This document shows positions 9,701 to 23,581 of a stretch of DNA of 64,000 nucleotides, in pieces. The position numbers were made by a program, and so were the translations under genes. The DNA comes from Auanema rhodensis (Eukaryota; Nematoda; Chromadorea; Rhabditida; Rhabditidae). The notes under the pieces were generated by a model. That model did no database searches and was not told where the DNA came from. It saw nothing but the letters and a program-made list of their open reading frames with translations. The stretch covers positions 15,391,638-15,455,637 of the forward strand of contig OZ059900.1 of the NCBI GenBank assembly GCA_964057225.1, read 5' to 3'. Within the stretch, counting starts at the first letter, position 1. Each line of letters begins with the position of its first letter.

Positions 9701-12052
9701 TATGTAACACGCTGAAATTCATTGCATTTGACGACTCATATGAACAAAAATCGATTTAATCAATATTAGCCATAAGGGGCGTGCCCTCAGAATATGCTAA
9801 TTTCCTTAATTTTCTAACCCCTGTTTTTTTGTCGTGAAAGTGGAACTAGACGTTGTACGTACAATTTTGAGCTAGGTTTCATTGACATTGAATGAGTTTG
9901 AACACATGAAATCGTAAGTCAAAACCTTGTTTACAGCGAAATTTCCAAAAACTGGTTTTCCAGCATAATAAAATATTTCTCATGGGAAATACTGTGTTTT
10001 TGTATTTTTCTAGTGTTCAGCATGTAAAATGTCTCATTTTAGTATGTAACACGCTGAAATTCGTTGCATTTGACGACTCATATGAACAAAAATCGATTTA
10101 ATCAATATTAGCCATAAGGGGCGTGCCCTCAGAATATGCTAAATTCATTAATTTTCTAACCCCTGTTTTTTTGTCGTGAAAGTGGAACTAGACGTTGTAC
10201 GAACAATTTTGAGCTAGGTTTCATTGACATTGCATGAGTTTGAACACATGAAATCGTAAGTCAAAACCTTGTTTACAGCGAAATTTCCAAAAACTGGTTT
10301 TCCAGCATAATAAAATATTTCTCATGGGAAATACTGTGTTTTTGTATTCTTCTAGTGTTCAGCATGTAAAATGCTTCATTTTAGTATGTAACACGCTGAA
10401 ATTCGTTGCATTTGACGACTCATATGAACAAAAATCGATTTAATCAATATTAGCCATAAGGGGCGTGCCCTCAGAATATGCTAATTTCCTTAATTTTCTA
10501 ACCCCTGTTTTTTTGTCGTGAAAGTGGAACTAGACGTTGTACGAACAATTTTGAGCTAGGTTTCATTGACATTGCATGAGTTTGAACACATGAAATCGTA
10601 AGTCAAAACCTTGTTTACAGCGAAATTTCCAAAAACTGGTTTTCCAGCATAATAAAATATTTCTCATGGGTATTACTGTGTTTTTGTATTCTTCTAGTGT
10701 TCAGCATGTAAAATGCTTCATTTTAGTATGTAACACGCTGAAATTCGTTGCATTTGACGACTCATATGAACAAAAATCGATTTAATCAATATTAGCCATA
10801 AGGGGCGTGCCCTCAGAATATGCTAATTTCCTTAATTTTCTAACCCCTGTTTTTTTGTCGTGAAAGTGGAACTAGACGTTGTACGAACAATTTTGAGCTA
10901 GGTTTCATTGACATTGCATGAGTTTGAACACATGAAATCGTAAGTCAAAACCTTGTTTACAGCGAAATTTCCAAAAACTGGTTTTCCAGCATAATAAAAT
11001 ATTTCTCATGGGAAATACTGTGTTTTTGTATTTTTCTAGTGTTCAGCATGTAAAATGCTTCATTTTAGTATGTAACACGCTGAAATTCGTTGCATTTGAC
11101 GACTCATATGAACAAAAATCGATTTAATCAATATTAGCCATAAGGGGCGTGCCCTCAGAATATGCTAATTTCCTTAATTTTCTAACCCCTGTTTTTTTGT
11201 CGTGAAAGTGGAACTAGACGTTGTACGAACAATTTTGAGCTATGTTTCATTGACATTGCATGAGTTTGAACACATGAAATCGTAAGTCAAAACCTTGTTT
11301 ACAGCGAAATTTCCAAAAACTGGTTTTCCAGCATAATAAAATATTTCTCATGGGAAATACTGTGTTTTTGTATTTTTCTAGTGTTCAGCATGTAAAATGC
11401 TTCATTTTAGTATGTAACACGCTGAAATTCGTTGCATTTGACGACTCATATGAACAAAAATCGATTTAATCAATATTAGCCATAAAGGGCGTGCCCTCAG
11501 AATATGCTAATTTCCTTAATTTTCTAACCCCTGTTTTTTTGTCGTGAAAGTGGAACTAGACATTGTATTAACAATTTTGAGCTAGGTTTCATTGACATTG
11601 CATGAGTTTGAACACATGAAATCGTAAGTCAAAACCTTGTTTACAGCGAAATTTCCAAAAACTGGTTTTCCAGCATAATAAAATATTTCTCATGGGTATT
11701 ACTGTGTTTTTGTATTTTTCTAGTGTTCAGCATGTAAAATGCTTCATTTTAGTATGTAACACGCTGAAATTCGTTGCATTTGACGACTCATATGAACAAA
11801 AATCGATTTAATCAATATTAGCCATAAGGGGCGTGCCCTCAGAATATGCTAATTTCCTTAATTTTCTAACCCCTGTTTTTTTGTCGTGAAAGTGGAACTA
11901 GACGTTGTACGAACAATTTTGAGCTAGGTTTCATTGACATTGCATGAGTTTGAACACATGAAATCGTAAGTCAAAACCTTGTTTACAGCGAAATTTCCAA
12001 AAACTGGTTTTCCAGCATAATAAAATATTTCTCATGGGAAATACTGTGTTTT

Positions 12053-14340
12053 TGTTTTTTTCTAGTGTTCAGCATGTAAAATGCTTCATTTTAGTATGTA
12101 ACACGCTGAAATTCGTTGCATTTGACGACTCATATGAACAAAAATCGATTTAATCAATATTAGCCATAAGGGGCGTGCCCTCAGAATATGCTAATTTCCT
12201 TAATTTTCTAACCCCTGTTTTTTTGTCGTGAAAGTGGAACTAGACATTGTATTAACAATTTTGAGCTAGGTTTCATTGACATTGCATGAGTTTGAACACA
12301 TGAAATCGTAAGTCAAAACCTTGTTTACAGCGAAATTTCCAAAAACTGGTTTTCCAGCATAATAAAATATTTCTCATGGGAAATACTGTGTTTTTGTATT
12401 TTTCTAGTGTTCAGCATGTGAAATGCTTCATTTTAGTATGTAACACGCTGAAATTCGTTGCATTTGACGACTCATATGAACAAAAATCGATTTAATCAAT
12501 ATTAGCCATAAAGGGCGTGCCCTCAGAATATGCTAATTTCCTTAATTTTCTAACCCCTGTTTTTTTGTCGTGAAAGTGGAACTAGACATTGTATTAACAA
12601 TTTTGAGCTAGGTTTCATTGACATTGCATGAGTTTGAACACATGAAATCGTAAGTCAAAACCTTGTTTACAGCGAAATTTCCAAAAACTGGTTTTCCAGC
12701 ATAATAAAATATTTCTCATGGGAAATACTGTGTTTTTGTATTTTTCTAGTGTTCAGCATGTAAAATGCTTCATTTTAGTATGTAACACGCTGAAATTCGT
12801 TGCATTTGACGACTCATATGAACAAAAATCGATTTAATCAATATTAGCCATAAGGGGCGTGCCCTCAGAATATGCTAATTTCCTTAATTTTCTAACTCCT
12901 GTTTTTTTGTCGTGAAAGTGGAACCAGACGTTGTACGAACAATTTTGAGCTAGGTTTCATTGACATTGCATGAGTTTGAACACATGAAATCGTAAGTCAA
13001 AACCTTGTTTACAGCGAAATTTCCAAAAACTGGTTTTCCAGCATAATAAAATATTTCTCATGGGAAATACTGTGTTTTTGTATTTTTCTAGTGTTCAGCA
13101 TGTGAAATGCTTCATTTTAGTATGTAACACGCTGAAATTCGTTGCATTTGACGACTCATATGAACAAAAATCGATTTAATCAATATTAGCCATAAAGAGC
13201 GTGCCCTCAGAATATGCTAATTTCCTTAATTTTCTAACCCCTGTTTTTTTGTCGTGAAAGTGGAACTAGACATTGTATTAACAATTTTGAGCTAGGTTTC
13301 ATTGACATTGCATGAGTTTGAACACATGAAATCGTAAGTCAAAACCTTGTTTACAGCGAAATTTCCAAAAACTGGTTTTCCAGCATAATAAAATATTTCT
13401 CATGGGAAATACTGTGTTTTTGTATTTTTCTAGTGTTCAGCATGTAAAATGCTTCATTTTAGTATGTAACACGCTGAAATTCGTTGCATTTGACGACTCA
13501 TATGAACAAAAATCGATTTAATCAATATTAGCCATAAGGGGCGTGCCCTCAGAATATGCTAATTTCCTTAATTTTCTAACCCCTGTTTTTTTGTCGTGAA
13601 AGTGGAACTAGACGTTGTACGAACAATTTTGAGCTAGGTTTCATTGACATTGCATGAGTTTGAACACATGAAATCGTAAGTCAAAACCTTGTTTACAGCG
13701 AAATTTCCAAGAACTGGTTTTCCAGCATAATAAAATATTTCTCATGGGAAATACTGTGTTTTTGTTTTTTTCTAGTGTTCAGCATGTAAAATGCTTCATT
13801 TTAGTATGTAACACGCTGAAATTCGTTGCATTTGACGACTCATATGAACAAAAATCGATTTAATCAATATTAGCCATAAGGGGCGTGCCCTCAGAATATG
13901 CTAATTTCCTTAATTTTCTAACCCCTGTTTTTTTGTCGTGAAAGTGGAACTAGACATTGTATTAACAATTTTGAGCTAGGTTTCATTGACATTGCATGAG
14001 TTTGAACACATGAAATCGTAAGTCAAAACCTTGTTTACAGCGAAATTTCCAAAAACTGGTTTTCCAGCATAATAAAATATTTCTCATGGGAAATACTGTG
14101 TTTTTGTATTTTTCTAGTGTTCAGCATGTGAAATGCTTCATTTTAGTATGTAACACGCTGAAATTCGTTGCATTTGACGACTCATATGAACAAAAATCGA
14201 TTTAATCAATATTAGCCATAAAGAGCGTGCCCTCAGAATATGCTAATTTCCTTAATTTTCTAACCCCTGTTTTTTTGTCGTGAAAGTGGAACTAGACGTT
14301 GTAGGAACAATTTTGAGCTAGGTTTCATTGACATTGCATG
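12053..14340 (+). repeat. Partial 5-monomer duplication (offset 1,710 bp)
   Basis: GTTTTTTTCT linked to GCTTC occurs at about 12,053 and 13,763, and GTGAAATGC at 12,418 and 14,128, each 1,710 bp (5 units) apart. A further GTGAAATGC at 13,103 and AAAGAGCG at 13,197 and 14,222 show additional shuffling at smaller scale, so the unit is not clean. Confidence 0.55.
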
Positions 14341-15372
14341 AGTTTGAACACATGAAATCGTAAGTCAAAACCTTGTTTACAGCGAAATTTCCAAAAACTG
14401 GTTTTCCAGCATAATAAAATATTTCTCATGGGAAATACTGTGTTTTTGTATTTTTCTAGTGTTCAGCATGTAAAATGCTTCATTTTAGTATGTAACACGC
14501 TGAAATTCGTTGCATTTGACGACTCATATGAACAAAAATCGATTTAATCAATATTAGCCATAAGGGGCGTGCCCTCAGAATATGCTAATTTCCTTAATTT
14601 TCTAACCCCTGTTTTTTTGTCGTGAAAGTGGAACTAGACGTTGTACGAACAATTTTGAGCTAGGTTTCATTGACATTGCATGAGTTTGAACACATGAAAT
14701 CGTAAGTCAAAACCTTGTTTACAGCGAAATTTCCAAAAACTGGTTTTCCAGCATAATAAAATATTTCTCATGGGAAATACTGTGTTTTTGTATTTTTCTA
14801 GTGTTCAGCATGTAAAATGCTTCATTTTAGTATGTAACACGCTGAAATTCGTTGCATTTGACGACTCATATGAACAAAAATCGATTTAATCAATATTAGC
14901 CATAAGGGGCGTGCCCTCAGAATATGCTAATTTCCTTAATTTTCTAATCCCTGTTTTTTTGTCGTGAAAGTGGAACTAGACATTGTATTAACAATTTTGA
15001 GCTAGGTTTCATTGACATTGCATGAGTTTGAACACATGAAATCGTAAGTCAAAACCTTGTTTACAGCGAAATTTCCAAAAACTGGTTTTCCAGCATAATA
15101 AAATATTTCTCATGGGAAATACTGTGTTTTTGTATTTTTCTAGTGTTCAGCATGTAAAATGCTTCATTTTAGTATGTAACACGCTGAAATTCGTTGCATT
15201 TGACGACTCATATGAACAAAAATCGATTTAATCAATATTAGCCATAAGGGGCGTGCCCTCAGAATATGCTAATTTCCTTAATTTTCTAACCCCTGTTTTT
15301 TAGTCGTGAAAGTGGAACTAGACGTTGTACGAACAATTTTGAGCTAGGTTTCATTGACATTGCATGAGTTTG

Positions 15373-18300
15373 AACACATGAAATCGTAAGTCAAAACCTT
15401 GTTTACAGCGAAATTTCCAAAAACTGGTTTTCCAGCATAATAAAATATTTCTCATGGGAAATACTGTGTTTTTGTATTTTTCTAGTGTTCAGCATGTAAA
15501 ATGCTTCATTTTAGTATGTAACACGCTGAAATTCGTTGCATTTGACGACTCATATGAACAAAAATCGATTTAATCAATATTAGCCATAAGGGGCGTGCCC
15601 TCAGAATATGCTAATTTCCTTAATTTTCTAACCCCAGTTTTTTTGTCGTGAAAGTGGAACTAGACATTGTATTAACAATTTTGAGCTAGGTTTCATGGAC
15701 ATTGCATGAGTTTGAACACATGAAATCGTAAGTCAAAACCTTGTTTACAGCGAAATTTCCAAAAACTGGTTTTCCAGCATAATAAAATATTTCTCATGGG
15801 AAATACTGTGTTTTTGTATTTTTCTAGTGTTCAGCATGTAAAATGCTTCATTTTAGTATGTAACACGCTGAAATTCGTTGCATTTGACGACTCATATGAA
15901 CAAAAATCGATTTAATCAATATTAGCCATAAAGGGCGTGCCCTCAGAATATGCTAATTTCCTTAATTTTCTAACCCCTGTTTTTTTGTCGTGAAAGTGGA
16001 ACTAGACGTTGTAGGAACAATTTTGAGCTAGGTTTCATTGACATTGCATGAGTTTGAACACATGAAATCGTAAGTCAAAACCTTGTTTACAGCGAAATTT
16101 TCAAAAACTGGTTTTCCAGCATAATAAAATATTTCTCATGGGAAATACTGTGTTTTTGTATTTTTCTAGTGTTCAGCATGTAAAATGCTTCATTTTAGTA
16201 TGTAACACGCTGAAATTCGTTGCATTTGACGACTCATATGAACAAAAATCAATTTAATCAATATTAGCCATAAGGGGCGTGCCCTCAGAATATGCTAATT
16301 TTCTTAATTTTCTAACCCCTGTTTTTTAGTCGTGAAAGTGGAACTAGACGTTGTACGAACAATTTTGAGCTAGGTTTCATTGACATTGCATGAGTTTGAA
16401 CACATGAAATCGTAAGTCAAAACCTTGTTTACAGCGAAATTTCCAAAAACTGGTTTTCCAGCATAATAAAATATTTCTCATGGGAAATACTGTGTTTTTG
16501 TATTTTTCTAGTGTTCAGCATGTAAAATGCTTCATTTTAGTATGTAACACGCTGAAATTCGTTGCATTTGACGACTCATATGAACAAAAATCGATTTAAT
16601 CAATATTAGCCATAAGGGGCGTGCCCTCAGAATATGCTAATTTCCTTAATTTTCTAACCCCAGTTTTTTTGTCGTGAAAGTGGAACTAGACGTTGTACGA
16701 ACAATTTTGAGCTAGGTTTCATTGACATTGCATGAGTTTGAACACATGAAATCGTAAGTCAAAACCTTGTTTACAGCGAAATTTTCAAAAACTGGTTTTC
16801 CAGCATAATAAAATATTTCTCATGGGAAATACTGTGTTTTTGTATTTTTCTAGTGTTCAGCATGTAAAATGCTTCATTTTAGTATGTAACACGCTGAAAT
16901 TCGTTGCATTTGACGACTCATATGAACAAAAATCGATTTAATCAATATTAGCCATAAGGGGCGTGCCCTCAGAATATGCTAATTTCCTTAATTTTCTAAC
17001 CCCTGTTTTTTTGTCGTGAAAGTGGAACTAGACGTTGTACGAACAATTTTGAGCTAGGTTTCATTGACATTGCATGAGTTTGAACACATGAAATCGTAAG
17101 TCAAAACCTTGTTTACAGCGAAATTTCCAAAAACTGGTTTTCCAGCATAATAAAATATTTCTCATGGGAAATACTGTGTTTTTGTATTTTTCTAGTGTTC
17201 AGCATGTAAAATGCTTCATTTTAGTATGTAACACGCTGAAATTCGTTGCATTTGACGACTCATATGAACAAAAATCGATTTAATCAATATTAGCCATAAG
17301 GCGCGTGCCCTCAGAATATGCTAATTTCCTTAATTTTCTAACCCCTGTTTTTTAGTCGTGAAAGTGGAACTAGACGTTGTACGAACAATTTTGAGCTAGG
17401 TTTCATTGACATTGCATGAGTTTGAACACATGAAATCGTAAGTCAAAACCTTGTTTACAGCGAAATTTCCAAAAACTGGTTTTCCAGCATAATAAAATAT
17501 TTCTCATGGGAAATACTGTGTTTTTGTATCTTTCTAGTGTTCAGCATGTAAAATGCTTCATTTTAGTATGTAACACGCTGAAATTCGTTGCATTTGACGA
17601 CTCATATGAACAAAAATCGATTTAATCAATATTAGCCATAAAGGGCGTGCCCTCAGAATATGCTAATTTCCTTAATTTTCTAACCCCTGTTTTTTTGTCG
17701 TGAAAGTGGAACTAGACATTGTATTAACAATTTTGAGCTAGGTTTCATTGACATTGCATGAGTTTGAACACATGAAATCGTAAGTCAAAACCTTGTTTAC
17801 AGCGAAATTTCCAAAAACTGGTTTTCCAGCATAATAAAATATTTCTCATGGGTATTACTGTGTTTTTGTATTTTTCTAGTGTTCAGCATGTAAAATGCTT
17901 CATTTTAGTATGTAACACGCTGAAATTCGTTGCATTTGACGACTCATATGAACAAAAATCGATTTAATCAATATTAGCCATAAGGGGCGTGCCCTCAGAA
18001 TATGCTAATTTCCTTAATTTTCTAACCCCAGTTTTTTTGTCGTGAAAGTGGAACTAGACGTTGTACGAACAATTTTGAGCTAGGTTTCATTGACATTGCA
18101 TGAGTTTGAACACATGAAATCGTAAGTCAAAACCTTGTTTACAGCGAAATTTTCAAAAACTGGTTTTCCAGCATAATAAAATATTTCTCATGGGAAATAC
18201 TGTGTTTTTGTATTTTTCTAGTGTTCAGCATGTAAAATGCTTCATTTTAGTATGTAACACGCTGAAATTCGTTGCATTTGACGACTCATATGAACAAAAA

Positions 18301-21300
18301 TCGATTTAATCAATATTAGCCATAAGGGGCGTGCCCTCAGAATATGCTAATTTCCTTAATTTTCTAACCCCTGTTTTTTTGTCGTGAAAGTGGAACTAGA
18401 CGTTGTACGAACAATTTTGAGCTAGGTTTCATTGACATTGCATGAGTTTGAACACATGAAATCGTAAGTCAAAACCTTGTTTACAGCGAAATTTCCAAAA
18501 ACTGGTTTTCCAGCATAATAAAATATTTCTCATGGGAAATACTGTGTTTTTGTATTTTTCTAGTGTTCAGCATGTAAAATGCTTCATTTTAGTATGTAAC
18601 ACGCTGAAATTCGTTGCATTTGACGACTCATATGAACAAAAATCGATTTAATCAATATTAGCCATAAGGCGCGTGCCCTCAGAATATGCTAATTTCCTTA
18701 ATTTTCTAACCCCTGTTTTTTAGTCGTGAAAGTGGAACTAGACGTTGTACGAACAATTTTGAGCTAGGTTTCATTGACATTGCATGAGTTTGAACACATG
18801 AAATCGTAAGTCAAAACCTTGTTTACAGCGAAATTTCCAAAAACTGGTTTTCCAGCATAATAAAATATTTCTCATGGGAAATACTGTGTTTTTGTATCTT
18901 TCTAGTGTTCAGCATGTAAAATGCTTCATTTTAGTATGTAACACGCTGAAATTCGTTGCATTTGACGACTCATATGAACAAAAATCGATTTAATCAATAT
19001 TAGCCATAAAGGGCGTGCCCTCAGAATATGCTAATTTCCTTAATTTTCTAACCCCTGTTTTTTTGTCGTGAAAGTGGAACTAGACATTGTATTAACAATT
19101 TTGAGCTAGGTTTCATTGACATTGCATGAGTTTGAACACATGAAATCGTAAGTCAAAACCTTGTTTACAGCGAAATTTCCAAAAACTGGTTTTCCAGCAT
19201 AATAAAATATTTCTCATGGGTATTACTGTGTTTTTGTATTTTTCTAGTGTTCAGCATGTAAAATGCTTCATTTTAGTATGTAACACGCTGAAATTCGTTG
19301 CATTTGACGACTCATATGAACAAAAATCGATTTAATCAATATTAGCCATAAGGGGCGTGCCCTCAGAATATGCTAATTTCCTTAATTTTCTAACCCCTGT
19401 TTTTTTGTCGTGAAAGTGGAACTAGACGTTGTACGAACAATTTTGAGCTAGGTTTCATTGACATTGCATGAGTTTGAACACATGAAATCGTAAGTCAAAA
19501 CCTTGTTTACAGCGAAATTTCCAAAAACTGGTTTTCCAGCATAATAAAATATTTCTCATGGGAAATACTGTGTTTTTGTATTTTTCTAGTGTTCAGCATG
19601 TAAAATGCTTCATTTTAGTATGTAACACGCTGAAATTTGTTGCATTTGACGACTCATATGAACAAAAATCGATTTAATCAATATTAGCCATAAGGGGCGT
19701 GCCCTCAGAATATGCTAATTTCCTTAATTTTCTAACCCCTGTTTTTTTGTCGTGAAAGTGGAACCAGACGTTGTATTAACAATTTTGAGCTAGGTTTCAT
19801 TGACATTGCATGAGTTTGAACACATGAAATCGTAAGTCAAAACCTTGTTTACAGCGAAATTTCCAAAAACTGGTTTTCCAGCATAATAAAATATTTCTCA
19901 TGGGAAATACTGTGTTTTTGTATTTTTCTAGTGTTCAGCATGTAAAATGCTTCATTTTAGTATGTAACACGCTGAAATTCGTTGCATTTGACGACTCATA
20001 TGAACAAAAATCGATTTAATCAATATTAGCCATAAAGGGCGTGCCCTCAGAATATGCTAATTTCCTTAATTTTCTAACCCCTGTTTTTTTGTCGTGAAAG
20101 TGGAACTAGACATTGTATTAACAATTTTGAGCTAGGTTTCATTGACATTGCATGAGTTTGAACACATGAAATCGTAAGTCAAAACCTTGTTTACAGCGAA
20201 ATTTCCAAAAACTGGTTTTCCAGCATAATAAAATATTTCTCATGGGTATTACTGTGTTTTTGTATTTTTCTAGTGTTCAGCATGTAAAATGCTTCATTTT
20301 AGTATGTAACACGCTGAAATTCGTTGCATTTGACGACTCATATGAACAAAAATCGATTTAATCAATATTAGCCATAAAGGGCGTGCCCTCAGAATATGCT
20401 AATTTCCTTACTTTTCTAACCCCTGTTTTTTTGTCGTGAAAGTGGAACTAGACATTGTATTAACAATTTTGAGCTAGGTTTCATTGACATTGCATGACTT
20501 TGAACACATGAAATCGTAAGTCAAAACCTTGTTTACAGCGAAATTTCCAAAAACTGGTTTTCCAGCATAATAAAATATTTCTCATGGGAAATACTGTGTT
20601 TTTGTATTTTTCTAGTGTTCAGCATGTAAAATGCTTCATTTTAGTATGTAACACGCTGAAATTCGTTGCATTTGACGACTCATATGAACAAAAATCGATT
20701 TAATCAATATTAGCCATAAAGGGCGTGCCCTCAGAATATGCTAATTTCCTTAATTTTCTAACCCCTGTTTTTTTGTCGTGAAAGTGGAACTAGACGTTGT
20801 AGGAACAATTTTGAGCTAGGTTTCATTGACATTGCATGAGTTTGAACACATGAAATCGTAAGTCAAAACCTTGTTTACAGCGAAATTTCCAAAAACTGGT
20901 TTTCCAGCATAATAAAATATTTCTCATGGGAAATACTGTGTTTTTGTATTTTTCTAGTGTTCAGCATGTAAAATGCTTCATTTTAGTATGTAACACGCTG
21001 AAATTCGTTGCATTTGACGACTCATATGAACAAAAATCGATTTAATCAATATTAGCCATAAAGGGCGTGCCCTCAGAATATGCTAATTTCCTTAATTTTC
21101 TAACCCCTGTTTTTTTGTCGTGAAAGTGGAACTAGACGTTGTAGGAACAATTTTGAGCTAGGTTTCATTGACATTGCATGAGTTTGAACACATGAAATCG
21201 TAAGTCAAAACCTTGTTTACAGCGAAATTTTCAAAAACTGGTTTTCCAGCATAATAAAATATTTCTCATGGGAAATACTGTGTTTTTGTATTTTTCTAGT

Positions 21301-23581
21301 GTTCAGCATGTAAAATGCTTCATTTTAGTATGTAACACGCTGAAATTCGTTGCATTTGACGACTCATATGAACAAAAATCGATTTAATCAATATTAGCCA
21401 TAAAGGGCGTGCCCTCAGAATATGCTAATTTCCTTAATTTTCTAACCCCTGTTTTTTTGTCGTGAAAGTGGAACTAGACGTTGTACGAACAATTTTGAGC
21501 TAGGTTTCATTGACATTGCATGAGTTTGAACACATGAAATCGTAAGTCAAAACCTTGTTTACAGCGAAATTTCCAAAAACTGGTTTTCCAGCATAATAAA
21601 ATATTTCTCATGGGAAATACTGTGTTTTTGTATTTTTCTAGTGTTCAGCATGTAAAATGCTTCATTTTAGTATGTAACACGCTGAAATTCGTTGCATTTG
21701 ACGACTCATATGAACAAAAATCGATTTAATCAATATTAGCCATAAGGCGCGTGCCCTCAGAATATGCTAATTTCCTTAATTTTCTAACCCCTGTTTTTTA
21801 GTCGTGAAAGTGGAACTAGACGTTGTACGAACAATTTTGAGCTAGGTTTCATTGACATTGCATGAGTTTGAACACATGAAATCGTAAGTCAAAACCTTGT
21901 TTACAGCGAAATTTCCAAAAACTGGTTTTCCAGCATAATAAAATATTTCTCATGGGAAATACTGTGTTTTTGTATTTTTCTAGTGTTCAGCATGTAAAAT
22001 GCTTCATTTTAGTATGTAACACGCTGAAATTCGTTGCATTTGACGACTCATATGAACAAAAATCGATTTAATCAATATTAGCCATAAAGGGCGTGCCCTC
22101 AGAATATGCTAATTTCCTTAATTTTCTAACCCCTGTTTTTTTGTCGTGAAAGTGGAACTAGACATTGTATTAACAATTTTGAGCTAGGTTTCATTGACAT
22201 TGCATGAGTTTGAACACATGAAATCGTAAGTCAAAACCTTGTTTACAGCGAAATTTCCAAAAACTGGTTTTCCAGCATAATAAAATATTTCTCATGGGTA
22301 TTACTGTGTTTTTGTATTTTTCTAGTGTTCAGCATGTAAAATGCTTCATTTTAGTATGTAACACGCTGAAATTCGTTGCATTTGACGACTCATATGAACA
22401 AAAATCGATTTAATCAATATTAGCCATAAGGGGCGTGCCCTCAGAATATGCTAATTTCCTTAATTTTCTAACCCCTGTTTTTTTTGTCGTGAAAGTGGAA
22501 CTAGACGTTGTACGAACAATTTTGAGCTAGGTTTCATTGACATTGCATGAGTTTGAACACATGAAATCGTAAGTCAAAACCTTGTTTACAGCGAAATTTC
22601 CAAAAACTGGTTTTCCAGCATAATAAAATATTTCTCATGGGAAATACTGTGTTTTTGTATTTTTCTAGTGTTCAGCATGTAAAATGCTTCATTTTAGTAT
22701 GTAACACGCTGAAATTTGTTGCATTTGACGACTCATATGAACAAAAATCGATTTAATCAATATTAGCCATAAGGGGCGTGCGCTCAGAATATGCTAATTT
22801 CCTTAATTTTCTAACCCCTGTTTTTTTGTCGTGAAAGTGGAACCAGACGTTGTATTAACAATTTTGAGCTAGGTTTCATTGACATTGCATGAGTTTGAAC
22901 ACATGAAATCGTAAGTCAAAACCTTGTTTACAGCGAAATTTCCAAAAACTGGTTTTCCAGCATAATAAAATATTTCTCATGGGAAATACTGTGTTTTTGT
23001 ATTTTTCTAGTGTTCAGCATGTAAAATGCTTCATTTTAGTATGTAACACGCTGAAATTCGTTGCATTTGACGACTCATATGAACAAAAATCGATTTAATC
23101 AATATTAGCCATAAAGGGCGTGCCCTCAGAATATGCTAATTTCCTTAATTTTCTAACCCCTGTTTTTTTGTCGTGAAAGTGGAACTAGACATTGTATTAA
23201 CAATTTTGAGCTAGGTTTCATTGACATTGCATGAGTTTGAACACATGAAATCGTAAGTCAAAACCTTGTTTACAGCGAAATTTCCAAAAACTGGTTTTCC
23301 AGCATAATAAAATATTTCTCATGGGTATTACTGTGTTTTTGTATTTTTCTAGTGTTCAGCATGTAAAATGCTTCATTTTAGTATGTAACACGCTGAAATT
23401 CGTTGCATTTGACGACTCATATGAACAAAAATCGATTTAATCAATATTAGCCATAAAGGGCGTGCCCTCAGAATATGCTAATTTCCTTAATTTTCTAACC
23501 CCTGTTTTTTTGTCGTGAAAGTGGAACTAGACATTGTATTAACAATTTTGAGCTAGGTTTCATTGACATTGCATGAGTTTG
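15373..23581 (+). repeat. 24-monomer duplication, copy 1 (8,209 bp)
   Basis: A long series of rare variants repeats with the constant offset 8,209 (24 x 342 + 1, the extra T being at about 22,480). Pairs: ACCCCAG 15633/23842; ATTGTATT 15664/23873; GTAGGAAC about 16,010/24,219; AATCAATTTAATC 16251/24460; AATTTTCTTAATTTT about 16,300/24,509; AAGGCGCG 17301/25510 and 21747/29956; GCATGACTTTG 20491/28700. The match is lost before about 15.3 kb and after about 23.6 kb, so the two copies abut. Confidence 0.85.
16640..19390 (+). repeat. Nested tandem 4-monomer repeat (1,368 bp x 2)
   Basis: Within the 24-monomer block, linked variants recur 1,368 bp apart: ACCCCAG 16660/18028, ATTTTCAAAA about 16,781/18,149, AAGGCGCG 17301/18669, GTATCTTTCT about 17,527/18,895, AAAGGGCG 17641/19009, ATTGTATT 17718/19086 and GGGTATTAC 17852/19220. 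A modified form of the same pair is carried along in the downstream 24-monomer copy (about 24.9-27.6 kb). Confidence 0.85.

Larger units (their letters stand above)
1..10926 (+). repeat. Array domain 1 (variant group shared with the right flank)
   Basis: About 32 units. Diagnostic variants: TATTCTTCT (about 107, 449, 4210, 5225, 7268, 8294, 9320, 10346, 10690), ATTCATTGC (3239, 3581, 4608, 6650, 9720), CATGATAAA (2801, 6212), ACAAACAATTTT (about 1668, 2694, 6105), CCCTTG, AGTTTGTAAC (1852) and GCTACGTTT (1340). Nothing resembling a gene is present in this stretch. Several of these variants are absent from the middle of the window and return after 49 kb. Confidence 0.8.
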